A DNA stretch of 15,906 bases from Sabulitectum sp964604135 (GCA_964604135.1 CAZRXU010000058.1:1-15906); one strand, 5' to 3'; positions 6,841 to 15,651 are shown, counted from the stretch's first letter. The notes: a model not told the origin generated them from the sequence alone. A program made the numbers and translations.

Positions 6841-8738
6841 CAGTCATCCACCACTTCAAAGTCAGCATCTACAGCATCATCTGCTTCCGCCTGTGTCTGT
6901 TCCTGCTCTCCAGACTCTTCCTGTGGCGGTTCCTGAGAGTTCTGCTGGTGAAATCTGGCCCCGATCTCCTGCCAGACCTTTTCCAGTTTTTCAACCTGAG
7001 AAGCAATTGCAGCTTCATCATCGCCTTCAAGTGCTTTTCTTGTATCGGAAATGGCCTCTTCAAGTTTTGCCTTGTCTGCGGCATCCAGCTTGTCACCCAT
7101 TTCCTCTATCTGCTTCTCCACCTGGTAGGCAAGGTTCTCTCCCTTGTTTCTGGTATCTACTGCGGCTCTTCTTTTCTCGTCTTCAGTTGCATGAGCTTCG
7201 GCGTCCTTTACCATCTGGTCAATATCACTTTCTGAAAGACCGCTGGATGCTTCAATTCTGATCTTCTGCTCTTTGCCGGTAGCCTTATCTTTTGCTGAAA
7301 CATGAACGATACCGTTGGCATCTATATCAAACTCAACCTCTATCTGGGGAAGGCCACGTGGGGCTGGAGGTATACCCTCAAGGGTAAAACGACCAAGAGT
7401 GCGGTTGTCTGCAGCCATCTTTCTTTCACCCTGAAGCACATGAATCTCAACACTGGTCTGGTTGTCTGCTGCAGTACTGAATACCTGACTCTTTTTCGTG
7501 GGAATTGTTGAATTTCTGTCGATGATAGGTGTGAATACGGCTCCCAGAGTTTCTATTCCCAGAGTGAGCGGGGTTACATCGAGAAGAAGCACATCTTTGA
7601 TGTCACCACTGAGAACACCAGCTTGAATCGCAGCACCAACGGCTACCACTTCATCGGGGTTAACACCCTTGTGCGGCTCTCTCTTGAAAATCTCGGTAAC
7701 CTTTTCCTGCACCAGTGGCATCCTTGTCATTCCACCGACAAGTATTACCTCGCTGATGTCAGAAGCGCTGACACGGGCATCTTTGAGAGCTTTAAGACAC
7801 GGCCCAACAGTCTTCTCTACCAGTGCTGAGGAAAGCTGTTCATACTTGGCTCTTGTAAGGGTCATGCTGAGGTGTTTGGGGCCGGCTGCATCTGCCGTAA
7901 CAAACGGCAGGCTGATATCTGTGCTCTTCGTTGTGGAAAGCTCGCATTTTGCTTTCTCTGCCGCCTCTTTAAGCCTCTGTACAGCCATCTGATCAGCAGA
8001 GAGATCTATTCCCTGCTCCTTCTTGAATTCACTTACCATCCAGTCAATTATTACCTGATCGAAATCATCTCCACCAAGGTGTGTGTCTCCGTTGGTGGAT
8101 TTAACTTCAAACACCCCGTCACCTATCTCAAGAATAGAAACATCGAAGGTTCCTCCACCAAGGTCATAAACTGCTATGGTAGAGTTGCCCTTCTGTTTAT
8201 CCATTCCGTAGGCAAGAGCTGCTGCTGTGGGCTCATTGACAATTCGAAGTACTTCCAGGCCGGCAATTCTGCCAGCATCTTTTGTGGCCTGCCTCTGACT
8301 GTCATTAAAGTATGCCGGTACCGTAATAACCGCCTGTGTAACCTTTTCTCCCAGGTAATCTTCAGCAGTCTGCTTCATCTTCTGAAGAATCATCGCGCTT
8401 ATCTCTGCAGGAGAATACTTTTTCCCGAAAACCTCCACCCAGGCATCATTGCTTTTGCCTTCAACTATCTTGAAAGGAACTCTCTTTACCTCGTTCGCCG
8501 TTTCCCCGAAGTGCATTCCCATGAAACGCTTTATAGAGAATACTGTGTTTCCAGGGTTTGCCACCGCCTGACGGCGAGCAACAACACCTATGTGACGTTC
8601 TCCGTTGTCGTTAAACGCCACCACAGACGGTGTTGTTCGCGTTCCCTCTGCATTGGGTATCACAACCGGCTCACCGCCTTCCATAACCGCAACACATGAG
8701 TTAGTAGTTCCCAAATCAATTCCAATGACTTTGCTCAT
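6840..8738 (-). CDS. dnaK: Chaperone protein DnaK (Hsp70)
   Basis: The ATP-driven chaperone of the cytoplasm. In 632 residues the actin-like ATPase domain is complete: GIDLGTTNSCVAV near residue 6, DLGGGTFDVS from Asp192 and VILVGGMTRMP near 340. The linker DVTPLTLGIET and the beta-sandwich substrate domain (EGIPPAPRGLPQIEV, FDIDANGIVHVSAKDK) follow, then the helical lid. The Gln/Glu-rich tail ends in DADFEVVDD, the usual bacterial DnaK end. The ATG at 8738 has a strong AAAGGAGG (8754-8747) eight bases upstream. It is the first gene of the dnaK-grpE-dnaJ-membrane-protein unit and is divergent from uvrA. Confidence 0.98.
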   Translation of the reverse strand: MSKVIGIDLGTTNSCVAVMEGGEPVVIPNAEGTRTTPSVVAFNDNGERHIGVVARRQAVANPGNTVFSIKRFMGMHFGETANEVKRVPFKIVEGKSNDAWVEVFGKKYSPAEISAMILQKMKQTAEDYLGEKVTQAVITVPAYFNDSQRQATKDAGRIAGLEVLRIVNEPTAAALAYGMDKQKGNSTIAVYDLGGGTFDVSILEIGDGVFEVKSTNGDTHLGGDDFDQVIIDWMVSEFKKEQGIDLSADQMAVQRLKEAAEKAKCELSTTKSTDISLPFVTADAAGPKHLSMTLTRAKYEQLSSALVEKTVGPCLKALKDARVSASDISEVILVGGMTRMPLVQEKVTEIFKREPHKGVNPDEVVAVGAAIQAGVLSGDIKDVLLLDVTPLTLGIETLGAVFTPIIDRNSTIPTKKSQVFSTAADNQTSVEIHVLQGERKMAADNRTLGRFTLEGIPPAPRGLPQIEVEFDIDANGIVHVSAKDKATGKEQKIRIEASSGLSESDIDQMVKDAEAHATEDEKRRAAVDTRNKGENLAYQVEKQIEEMGDKLDAADKAKLEEAISDTRKALEGDDEAAIASQVEKLEKVWQEIGARFHQQNSQEPPQEESGEQEQTQAEADDAVDADFEVVDD

Positions 8739-8766
8739 ATTCCGTTCCTCCTTTGGTATTCCTGTA

Positions 8767-8788
8767 TATCTAAATATTATCTAAATAT
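8767..8788. repeat. Perfect tandem 11-bp repeat in the dnaK leader
   Basis: TATCTAAATAT occurs twice without a gap (8767-8777 and 8778-8788), 29 bp upstream of the dnaK start. Eleven base pairs is about one helical turn, as expected for side-by-side protein contacts. The minus strand across the junction also reads GATAAT (8781-8776), a good -10 hexamer, but with only a poor TGGTAA 17 bp before it. It may be an operator, part of the promoter, or simply AT-rich DNA. Confidence 0.45.
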
Positions 8789-8883
8789 TCTGTCATTGTT
8801 ACCACTGCAGCCCTGTAACCGCACAAGCAATTCAAAGCAATTGCCTTGCCATTCTTCCATCCGAGCGTTATTAACTGCGCCGC

Positions 8884-8971
8884 AATAAGATAGCAGCAGA
8901 CTACACGGCGATTTCAATATCTTTTACATACAATGGTGCAAATGTGACACATGCTCTGCTGCTGTTATATT
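8884..8971. repeat. Long imperfect inverted repeat in the dnaK/uvrA divergent region
   Basis: The 17-mer at 8884-8900 matches the reverse complement of 8955-8971 at 14 positions, with an unbroken 9-bp AGCAGCAGA core, around 54 bp. The right arm contains the uvrA -10. The left arm holds a minus-strand TATCTT (8892-8887), with TTGAAA (8917-8912) 19 bp upstream, a weak candidate promoter for dnaK. The arms may mark mirrored promoters or two sites for one regulator. Confidence 0.35.
8944..8971 (+). promoter_or_regulatory. Likely uvrA promoter (extended -10)
   Basis: GTGACA (8944-8949) and TATATT (8966-8971) are 16 bp apart, each five of six to consensus, and the -10 has the extended TG one base upstream (8963-8964). 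Transcription would begin near 8978, about 20 nt before the start codon. The small palindrome ATGTGACACAT (8942-8952) covers the -35 and could be an operator. No recognised LexA box is seen. Confidence 0.6.
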
Positions 8972-8997
8972 AGGGGTCACGCAAAACAGGAGTGTGT

Positions 8998-11835
8998 ATG
9001 TCCAGTGAAAAAATAGTTGTTCGGGGCGCCAGAGAGCACAACCTGAAGAGCGTTTCGGTTGATCTGCCCAAAAATTCCCTGGTTGTCTGTTCCGGTGTTT
9101 CTGGCTCGGGAAAGAGTTCATTCGCCTTTGACACTCTGTACGCAGAAGGGCAGAGACGATACATTGAATCTCTTTCCTCATACGCCAGACAGTTCCTCGG
9201 CCAGATGGATAAGCCAGATTTTGATTCTATTGAAGGCCTTTCACCGGCTATTTCCATAGAGCAGAAGACTGTCAGCCACAATCCCAGATCCACAGTGGGA
9301 ACAGTTACCGAAATTGCAGACTATCTGCGAGTTCTGTTTGCCAGAGCAGGGGTTCCCCACTGTCCGTCATGCGGCAGGGAAGTTACCACACAAACTGCCC
9401 AACAAATGACAGATACCATAATGAAGATGGCTGAAGGAACCCGTATTCTTGTGGCCGCACCTGTTCTTACCAACCGCAAAGGTGCACATGACGAATTGTT
9501 TGCCGATATAAAAGAGAAAGGTTTCGTAAGAATTCTTTTGAACGGTGAGCTTACCGATCTGGATCAAATATCGGAATTGAACAGAAAAAAGCGAAACTCC
9601 GTATCGGTGGTTGTTGACAGAATTGTTATTAAGCCAGGAATAGGTAGCCGTCTCAACGATTCTGTAGAGACAGCCTCAAAGCTTGGGAATGGCGTAATTG
9701 CCGTGATAGACGCTGATTCAGGTGAGCAAACCATGATGAGCGAACACAACGCCTGTCTACACTGCGGCATAAGCCTTCCAGAGCTGTCTCCTCAACTTTT
9801 CAGTTTCAACAATCCCATTGGAATGTGCCCAAGGTGCTCCGGCCTGGGATACATACTGAAAGTGGATCCCGATCTGATAGTTCCCAAGCCGGCCATGTCT
9901 ATACAGGCAGGTGCTATTATTCCCTGGGGAATTCCCCAGGGATGGGTTGCTGCATCTCTGCGAACACTTTGTCAGGAAATGGGTTTTAACCTGCACACAC
10001 CCTGGAACAGACTGTCTGAAGAAGTGAGGGAAACAATACTTTTCGGTTCCGGAAAAAAGAAATACAGCGTTAGCTGGAAAACGAACAGCTCATCGGGAAA
10101 CTGGAGCGGTCCATTTGAAGGAATAGTACACAGAATTGACAGGCTGTATCACCAAACCGGCAGCGACGACATGCGCAGGTACTACGAAAAGTTCTTCCGC
10201 AAGTACACCTGTGACGACTGCAGCGGATCAAGGATCAGATCTGAAGCCCGAGCAGTGCTTGTAGGCGGGCGCGGCATACATGAAATATCAGATGACACCG
10301 TAGGCAATATACTGGAGTTCTTTGACAGTGTGGAACTTACAGATTACCAAGCAGCAATAGCGGGAAGGCTGCTTAAGGAAATCGTTTCAAGGCTGCAATT
10401 CCTCACTGATGTGGGTCTGCACTACCTTACACTCAACAGGTCTGCTCCCTCACTGTCCGGCGGGGAAGCCCAAAGAATAAGGCTTGCCAGTCAGATAGGC
10501 AGTGGCCTTACCGGCGTGCTTTACGTGCTTGATGAACCAACTGTGGGGCTTCACCCCCGCGACAACGCCAGACTGGTGAAAACACTTGAGCATCTAAGAG
10601 ATATAGGCAACACCGTAGTCGTTGTGGAACACGACAATGATACCCTGCTGAAGGCCGACCATATAGTTGATTTCGGACCAGGGGCAGGATCCCACGGTGG
10701 CGAAGTTATTGCCCAGGGATCTCCTGCGGAGATAATGGCAAATCCCCGGTCGCTCACAGGAGCATACCTGTCCGGCAGGGAGGCCATTGTACGCCTGCCA
10801 GAGCTGCGCACGCAAGAAACTCCTGTGCTCACACTGAAAGGGGCGACTCTTCACAATCTGAAGTCTGTTGATATGGAAGTTCCTCTAGGACGACTTGTTT
10901 CTGTTACCGGCGTTTCGGGCTCGGGTAAAAGCTCACTGGTGGGCCAGACCCTGTATCCAGCAGTATCCAGACTTATTGGCGGTGCATCCAGCATGAAACC
11001 CGGCCCTTACAAATCCATTGAGGGGCTCAAACACATTGACAAGATTATAAACATCACGCAAGACCCAATCGGCCGCACGCCCAGATCAAACCCCGCCACT
11101 TACACAAAAGTATTTGACAGTATCAGAAATCTGTTTGCAGAGATGCCGGAGTCGCGGATCAGAGGCTACAAACCCGGGCGGTTCAGCTTCAATGTAAAAG
11201 GCGGCAGATGTGAAGACTGCAAGGGAGCAGGAGTAAAGAGAATTGAAATGCACTTCCTGCCGGATGTTTTCATAGAGTGTGAAACATGCCAAGGGCTGAG
11301 GTTCAACAGGGAAACCCTGAAAATACGATTCAGAGAGAAAAACATCTCGGATATACTGGATATGACAATAGAGAACGCCATGGTTCTGTTTGAAAGAATA
11401 CCATCGGTTTACTCTACCCTCAAGGTAATGAACGAAGTAGGTCTGGGTTACATTCAGCTTGGCCAGCGGGCTCCAACTCTTTCCGGCGGTGAAGCTCAAA
11501 GGGTTAAACTGGCAAAAGAACTCAGCAGGCCATCAACAAGCCATACCCTCTATATTCTCGACGAGCCTACAACGGGGCTTCATCCCCACGATGTTAGCAA
11601 ACTGCTGAAAGTACTGAACAGACTGGTCTCTGCTGGTAATACAGTTGTTGTGATAGAACACAATCCCGATGTTATTGCCAGTTCCGACTGGGTGATAGAC
11701 ATGGGTCCCGACGGAGGTGACGGAGGCGGAGAAATCATCACCACAGGAACACCCCGAGAAATTGCCAACTGCAGCCACTCCTACACAGGAGAACACCTGA
11801 GGCTTCAGCAGCGGTTCACCGGGTTAGCAGACTAA
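8998..11835 (+). CDS. uvrA: UvrABC excinuclease subunit A
   Basis: The damage-recognition ATPase of nucleotide excision repair, working as a dimer with UvrB on DNA. ATG 8998 is chosen over GTG 8992 because AGGAG (8988-8992) lies five bases before it. The protein has 945 residues, close to E. coli UvrA. It holds two ABC modules. The first has Walker A GVSGSGKSS at 33-41, the insertion and UvrB-binding regions with CxxC pairs (CPSC near 123, CLHC...CPRC near 255-280), and signature LSGGEAQR at 486 with LDEPTVGLH. The second has Walker A at 638-646, a zinc finger of Cys738, 741, 761 and 764, and signature LSGGEAQR at 828 with LDEPTTGLH. All catalytic motifs are intact. The stop overlaps the stop of the convergent propeller-protein gene by 4 bp. 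Confidence 0.98.
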   Translation: MSSEKIVVRGAREHNLKSVSVDLPKNSLVVCSGVSGSGKSSFAFDTLYAEGQRRYIESLSSYARQFLGQMDKPDFDSIEGLSPAISIEQKTVSHNPRSTVGTVTEIADYLRVLFARAGVPHCPSCGREVTTQTAQQMTDTIMKMAEGTRILVAAPVLTNRKGAHDELFADIKEKGFVRILLNGELTDLDQISELNRKKRNSVSVVVDRIVIKPGIGSRLNDSVETASKLGNGVIAVIDADSGEQTMMSEHNACLHCGISLPELSPQLFSFNNPIGMCPRCSGLGYILKVDPDLIVPKPAMSIQAGAIIPWGIPQGWVAASLRTLCQEMGFNLHTPWNRLSEEVRETILFGSGKKKYSVSWKTNSSSGNWSGPFEGIVHRIDRLYHQTGSDDMRRYYEKFFRKYTCDDCSGSRIRSEARAVLVGGRGIHEISDDTVGNILEFFDSVELTDYQAAIAGRLLKEIVSRLQFLTDVGLHYLTLNRSAPSLSGGEAQRIRLASQIGSGLTGVLYVLDEPTVGLHPRDNARLVKTLEHLRDIGNTVVVVEHDNDTLLKADHIVDFGPGAGSHGGEVIAQGSPAEIMANPRSLTGAYLSGREAIVRLPELRTQETPVLTLKGATLHNLKSVDMEVPLGRLVSVTGVSGSGKSSLVGQTLYPAVSRLIGGASSMKPGPYKSIEGLKHIDKIINITQDPIGRTPRSNPATYTKVFDSIRNLFAEMPESRIRGYKPGRFSFNVKGGRCEDCKGAGVKRIEMHFLPDVFIECETCQGLRFNRETLKIRFREKNISDILDMTIENAMVLFERIPSVYSTLKVMNEVGLGYIQLGQRAPTLSGGEAQRVKLAKELSRPSTSHTLYILDEPTTGLHPHDVSKLLKVLNRLVSAGNTVVVIEHNPDVIASSDWVIDMGPDGGDGGGEIITTGTPREIANCSHSYTGEHLRLQQRFTGLAD

Positions 11836-12824
11836 TTCAGTTCAATAATCCATATCTCCGACGGATACTCTTCATCTTCACCGGGATGTGTTTCAAACGC
11901 TATCCTGTTCCCGTCAGAAGAGCAGGAAGGTGCACCGTCTTCACTGGCATCGGTGCTGGTTACCCTCAGTGGATCAGTTCCATCAACAGGCAGTAAAAAG
12001 ATATTCGGCATTGCAGAGTTGAAAGAGGTTGAACTTAGAATGTATTCATCGTTGCAGTACCACGAGTTATCTGTATTTGCTGCAGCTGGCTGCTGTATTT
12101 TCGTAATGTTTACAAGCACAGGGCTGCCGGAACTGAAGTTAATTGCAGCTGTGTATATCTGCCAGTTTTCGCTTCCGGTATCGGCCCGTTGAAACAGTAT
12201 TTTCTGCCCGTCTGAAGACCAGTCGGGTAACCTGTCATCGCAAGCAGGATCATCTGTTAAAAGTGTTACCCTGCTGTTTTCGTCAACTTCCACAAGGGCA
12301 ATGTGATGTGGAGGCTGATCGGATGCTCCGTATTCAAAAACAATTTTGTCTGTATCCGCAGGGTTGAAAACGGGTTCAATGTAGTATCCTCCAGACTCTG
12401 GATGATCTGTTACCTGAACTACATCTGTACCGTCATCATCAGCAGTATAGATTTCGTTTGTTCCACCTGCCATATCGGATGACCAGCAAATCCGGCCATC
12501 AATCCAGGATGAACCGGGAGAATTTGTGTTTTCCACATCACCGGAAGCGGCGATCACCACGGTCTCTTCTCCTGTTCCAATATTTATCTTTACAAGCTCT
12601 GACGGGGGGTTGTTGTACCCCTCTTTGAAACGGGTAAACAGCACATAACTCCCGTCCGGGGAAAAGGTGGGATTCTGTGCGCTTTCACCGACTGGCGAAA
12701 TGGTCAGCCGTTTTGCGTCATCGTTCCTGACCTCGGCAACCGGATCGTCATCGGTAACACAACTGTTACCTGCCAGCACAAGAACAGTGCAGGCGACAAG
12801 AGATTTGAGGAAATAACCGTTCAC
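11832..12824 (-). CDS. Exported TolB-like (PD40/WD40-like) beta-propeller protein, possible lipoprotein
   Basis: 330 residues starting at GTG 12824, with AAGGAG about five bases upstream and a GTGA overlap with the stop of the preceding gene. Residues 1-21 are a signal peptide with a hydrophobic core VACTVLVLAG. Cys22 follows and is trailed by acidic residues, but the box before it (GNSC) is not a proper lipobox, so lipidation is uncertain. The rest contains repeated PD40 blades of the type seen in TolB: NPTFSPDGSYVLFTR, CWSSDMAGGTNEIYTADDDG, LPDWSSDGQKILFQR and APSCSSDGNRIAFET. Such propellers bind proteins or cell-wall material, and no enzyme residues stand out. The protein is likely periplasmic. 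As last gene of the hflKC unit it may act with that complex, which is inference from position only. Confidence 0.75.
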   Translation of the reverse strand: MNGYFLKSLVACTVLVLAGNSCVTDDDPVAEVRNDDAKRLTISPVGESAQNPTFSPDGSYVLFTRFKEGYNNPPSELVKINIGTGEETVVIAASGDVENTNSPGSSWIDGRICWSSDMAGGTNEIYTADDDGTDVVQVTDHPESGGYYIEPVFNPADTDKIVFEYGASDQPPHHIALVEVDENSRVTLLTDDPACDDRLPDWSSDGQKILFQRADTGSENWQIYTAAINFSSGSPVLVNITKIQQPAAANTDNSWYCNDEYILSSTSFNSAMPNIFLLPVDGTDPLRVTSTDASEDGAPSCSSDGNRIAFETHPGEDEEYPSEIWIIELN

Positions 12825-13573
12825 TCCTGCTCCTTCACTATGCGAACCGAAGGCCTCATGGTAAGATCGTGGGGAATGTCATCAGAAGCATGAACAAGAT
12901 CTATCTGCTTCCCTAGAAGTGTGTAAGCATAGGATGCCCGAGACATGGAGTACGGTGCCGCAGCCAGGACAAGACCGTTCATGGAAGAATAAAGACACTT
13001 TGAGAGGAAACGGGCCAGAGCATTTATATCTGTGTGGTTTCTGAAACAGTTAACATGGAAACTGGATACACGTCCAGAGAGGATGTCTTCGCTGAATGTG
13101 GCCATCTTCGCTCCGGCGTTTCCAGTAAGAACAGATGTGCGAACAACACACGCCTGTGGATTCCTGTTCCCAACGGCAATATCGCCAAGCAGTTTTGTCC
13201 ACCCGTAGAGAGAGCGCGGTACTGCTGGTGAGTTCTCTGTATATGGTGGAACACCACCTGCATAAACCAGGTCGGTGGATATATGAACCATCCTTGTGTG
13301 TGTGTCAGCGCAAAAAATCGCCAGTTTCCGCGGCCACAACGAATTCAACCTGAATGCGGCAGAGGGATTGTGCATACATCCTGCTCTTGAAGACATTGCA
13401 GCACTGTTCAGAACAAAATCCGTGTTCTCCGGAACAACATCCCGGGGCTCTGCGGTTGTTAGATCATCACCCCCGCTCAATGAGCAGGGGTGAATAATCC
13501 ATGAGTTTTTCAGTTCCCTTTGAACTGTTCTACCCAGGCGCCCGGTTGCGCCTGTTAGAAAAAGCTCTCTCAC
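12821..13573 (-). CDS. RmlD-like NAD(P)-dependent sugar-nucleotide reductase/epimerase (SDR family)
   Basis: A 250-residue extended short-chain dehydrogenase, closest in pattern to dTDP-4-dehydrorhamnose reductase. Visible are the Rossmann motif GATGRLG at 8-14, the NSAA strand near 56-59, the catalytic Ser99/Thr100 in STDLVYAG, and Tyr123 and Lys127 in YGWTK. It is about 35 residues shorter than typical RmlD, mostly in the C-terminal substrate domain, so the true substrate is unclear. No other rhamnose gene is in view. It begins at GTG 13573 inside the hflC stop (GTGA) with no clear ribosome site of its own, so it depends on coupling, and it ends in the same kind of overlap with the propeller-protein gene. 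It is cytoplasmic, with no signal peptide. Confidence 0.78.
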   Translation of the reverse strand: MRELFLTGATGRLGRTVQRELKNSWIIHPCSLSGGDDLTTAEPRDVVPENTDFVLNSAAMSSRAGCMHNPSAAFRLNSLWPRKLAIFCADTHTRMVHISTDLVYAGGVPPYTENSPAVPRSLYGWTKLLGDIAVGNRNPQACVVRTSVLTGNAGAKMATFSEDILSGRVSSFHVNCFRNHTDINALARFLSKCLYSSMNGLVLAAAPYSMSRASYAYTLLGKQIDLVHASDDIPHDLTMRPSVRIVKEQE

Positions 13574-14670
13574 CGCATGGATCCGGGCGTGCTGACAAAG
13601 TACTGAAATATTCCCGAAGTACTTAAAACAACTTCATCATTGGCATCCATGATTTTGTCCAGCGTTTCAAGAGACTGCATAAACCGGTAAAAATCCGGGT
13701 AGGATTCATAGGCAGAGGCGTATATAGCTGCAGCAGTGCTGTCTGCCATTCCACGGATCTGAAGAGCTCTTCTATCGGCAAGAGAGCTGATGCTGTCTAC
13801 CCTCAGGTCAGTTTCAGCAAGAATTGTCTGGGCCATTCTGTGCCCTTCAGCCCTGTACCTGGTAGAGATCCTGTTTCTCTCTGCCTGCATCCTGGTAAAC
13901 ACCGCCTGCTGATTGGCCATTGGAAGATCGGCCCGTTTGATTCTGACATCCAGCACGTAGATACCGTACTCTGCTGTCATTACCCTGGTGGCTTCAGTTA
14001 CCCTTGTAAGCAGGGCCTCTCTGCCCTGACCAGACGGCACGCGTATCATGCGGATAACCTCTATAACCTCTCCGGCTTCTGTCATTACAATATTACCCGC
14101 GGATGTATCTGAATAGGTAACATTATCAACAAGCCGAACATACTCACCAATTCCCACCGGGTTGTTTGCGTTGCGCACAATTTGAATAAGATCACTTCTT
14201 CCTATTTCCTGTCGGAGAACCGAGTAGATCACATCGTCAAGTCTGGAACTTGCGGCGTAAACAGACTGAACGCTCTGCAGGAAAAGAAGCGGGTTTTCGA
14301 TGCGCCATCTGGCGTAACAATCTACCTGGAGGTGCTTCTTGTCGCGGGTAACAACATCTGATGGCTCGTCATCGTACTCTAGAATCCTGTCATCAAAAAC
14401 ATGCACCTGCTGAAGAAAAGGAATCTTGAAGTAAAGCCCTGCACCGCTGCTAAGAGAAACTCCAGGAGCATTTTCCTGTATCCAGAGCTCCAGTGCAGCC
14501 ATCTCCTCTGGAGTTCTATCGCCAACTATTACTCTTACAGGCTTGCCAAGCTGCAGAATAACAGCCTGCTCTGTTTCATTGATAGTAAAGAAAGCTCCGA
14601 AGAAAATCAGAAGTGCGAAAACAATCATAATACCGGTGAAACAACCTTTGATTTTTGCTGGAGTATTCAT
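13570..14670 (-). CDS. hflC: HflC-like SPFH-domain membrane protein
   Basis: Partner of HflK in the HflKC ring, which surrounds the FtsH protease in the inner membrane and tunes its activity. The protein has 366 residues. A short basic N-terminus is followed by one membrane helix (about 12-29, GIMIVFALLIFFGAFFTI) and the SPFH/band-7 domain (NETEQAVILQLGKPV, GLYFKIPFLQQVHVFDDRI, KKHLQVDCYARWRI). A long coiled coil follows (QAVFTRMQAERNRISTRYRAEG). The end, FQYFVSTPGSMR, matches the E. coli HflC end (FFRYMKTPTS). A stretch of about 25 residues at 50-75 (DRTPEEMAALELWIQ) is longer than usual. The ATG at 14670 shares one base with the hflK stop. Confidence 0.92.
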   Translation of the reverse strand: MNTPAKIKGCFTGIMIVFALLIFFGAFFTINETEQAVILQLGKPVRVIVGDRTPEEMAALELWIQENAPGVSLSSGAGLYFKIPFLQQVHVFDDRILEYDDEPSDVVTRDKKHLQVDCYARWRIENPLLFLQSVQSVYAASSRLDDVIYSVLRQEIGRSDLIQIVRNANNPVGIGEYVRLVDNVTYSDTSAGNIVMTEAGEVIEVIRMIRVPSGQGREALLTRVTEATRVMTAEYGIYVLDVRIKRADLPMANQQAVFTRMQAERNRISTRYRAEGHRMAQTILAETDLRVDSISSLADRRALQIRGMADSTAAAIYASAYESYPDFYRFMQSLETLDKIMDANDEVVLSTSGIFQYFVSTPGSMR

Positions 14671-15629
14671 TACATGCTCCCGTCAAGGTTGTAATGGGTA
14701 AGTGCGCCTGCATCCGAGTCAACCACGGTAATCTGCAAATCACTGAGAACACTTTCAAGCATTTCAAGATGCAGCCTGGCAGAAGTTACCTGAGGGCTCT
14801 TGCCGTATTCGTAAGCAACCGCCGTAAACCTTTCAGCCGCACCCATGGCCCTGTTGATTCTTACAGTAGCGTAACCCATTGCTTCATTAACAACAGTAAC
14901 AGAATCTGCTCGGGCTTCAGGAATCACCTGATTCCTGTAGCCTTCAGCTTCGTTGATGTAAGCCTGCATATCTTCCCTTGCTGTGGCAACATCTTTGAAG
15001 GCATCGGAAACCTGCGCTGGGGGCTGAACATCTTTGAGTTGAACAGCGACAATGTCCAGACCCATTGTGTAGCTGTCTGTTACCAGCTGAACCTGTTCCA
15101 TTATACGGTTTTGCACATCCAGCTTTCCTGTTGTAAGAACTGCATCAATCGCGTTGTCACCTATTACTTGCCTCATACAGGCCTCTGAAATATCAATCAG
15201 GGTTCCTTCCGGTTCTCTTACATTAAACAGGAAGGCTCCTACATCGCTGATCCTGTACTGAACAATAACCGAACAGTTGATGATGTTCTCGTCACCGGTA
15301 AGCATCTGAGCTTCCCTGAGCATATCGGGATCATTAAAGCCCACATACTCTGTGTTTCTTCCTGAACCGTACGACCGGAACCCTATCTCAATTCTCTGAA
15401 CCACATTCACAGGTGCCCTTGTAACAGTCTGAACAGGCCAGGGTATCTTAAAATGAAATCCCGGTTCTGTTACAGAGGTCTGTCTTCCAAAAGTAAGAAC
15501 GACCCCCTGTTCCTCGGGACCCACAACATAAAAAGGTCCTCCGTTTATCAGCCACACAAGGATGACCACGGAAAGCACTGCCAGGAGAATCTGTCTGGGA
15601 CCGAACGATTGAACATTCACGACCTTCAT
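14670..15629 (-). CDS. hflK: HflK-like SPFH-domain membrane protein
   Basis: 319 residues with a single membrane helix at about 13-30 (QILLAVLSVVILVWLING), then an SPFH/band-7 domain: PEEQGVVLTFGRQ, PGFHFKIPWPVQTVTRAPV, LTGDENIINCSVIVQYRI and the HflK-type VQLKDVQPPAQVSDAFKDVATAREDMQAYINEAEGYRN. E. coli HflK has an additional Gly/Pro-rich N-terminus and is longer, and that part is absent here. With HflC it should form the periplasm-facing cage around FtsH, which is not in this window. The ATG at 15629 has a very strong GGGAGGGGAG just upstream. The preceding regulator gene ends 22 bp before it. Confidence 0.93.
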   Translation of the reverse strand: MKVVNVQSFGPRQILLAVLSVVILVWLINGGPFYVVGPEEQGVVLTFGRQTSVTEPGFHFKIPWPVQTVTRAPVNVVQRIEIGFRSYGSGRNTEYVGFNDPDMLREAQMLTGDENIINCSVIVQYRISDVGAFLFNVREPEGTLIDISEACMRQVIGDNAIDAVLTTGKLDVQNRIMEQVQLVTDSYTMGLDIVAVQLKDVQPPAQVSDAFKDVATAREDMQAYINEAEGYRNQVIPEARADSVTVVNEAMGYATVRINRAMGAAERFTAVAYEYGKSPQVTSARLHLEMLESVLSDLQITVVDSDAGALTHYNLDGSM

Positions 15630-15651
15630 ACTCCCCTCCCTTCCAATTAAG

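Noticed and set aside
8942..8997. LexA/SOS box before uvrA
   Set aside because: No CTGT-N8-ACAG, GAAC-N4-GTTC or GTTC-N7-GTTC site; only a short ATGTGACACAT palindrome. Other LexA types cannot be excluded.
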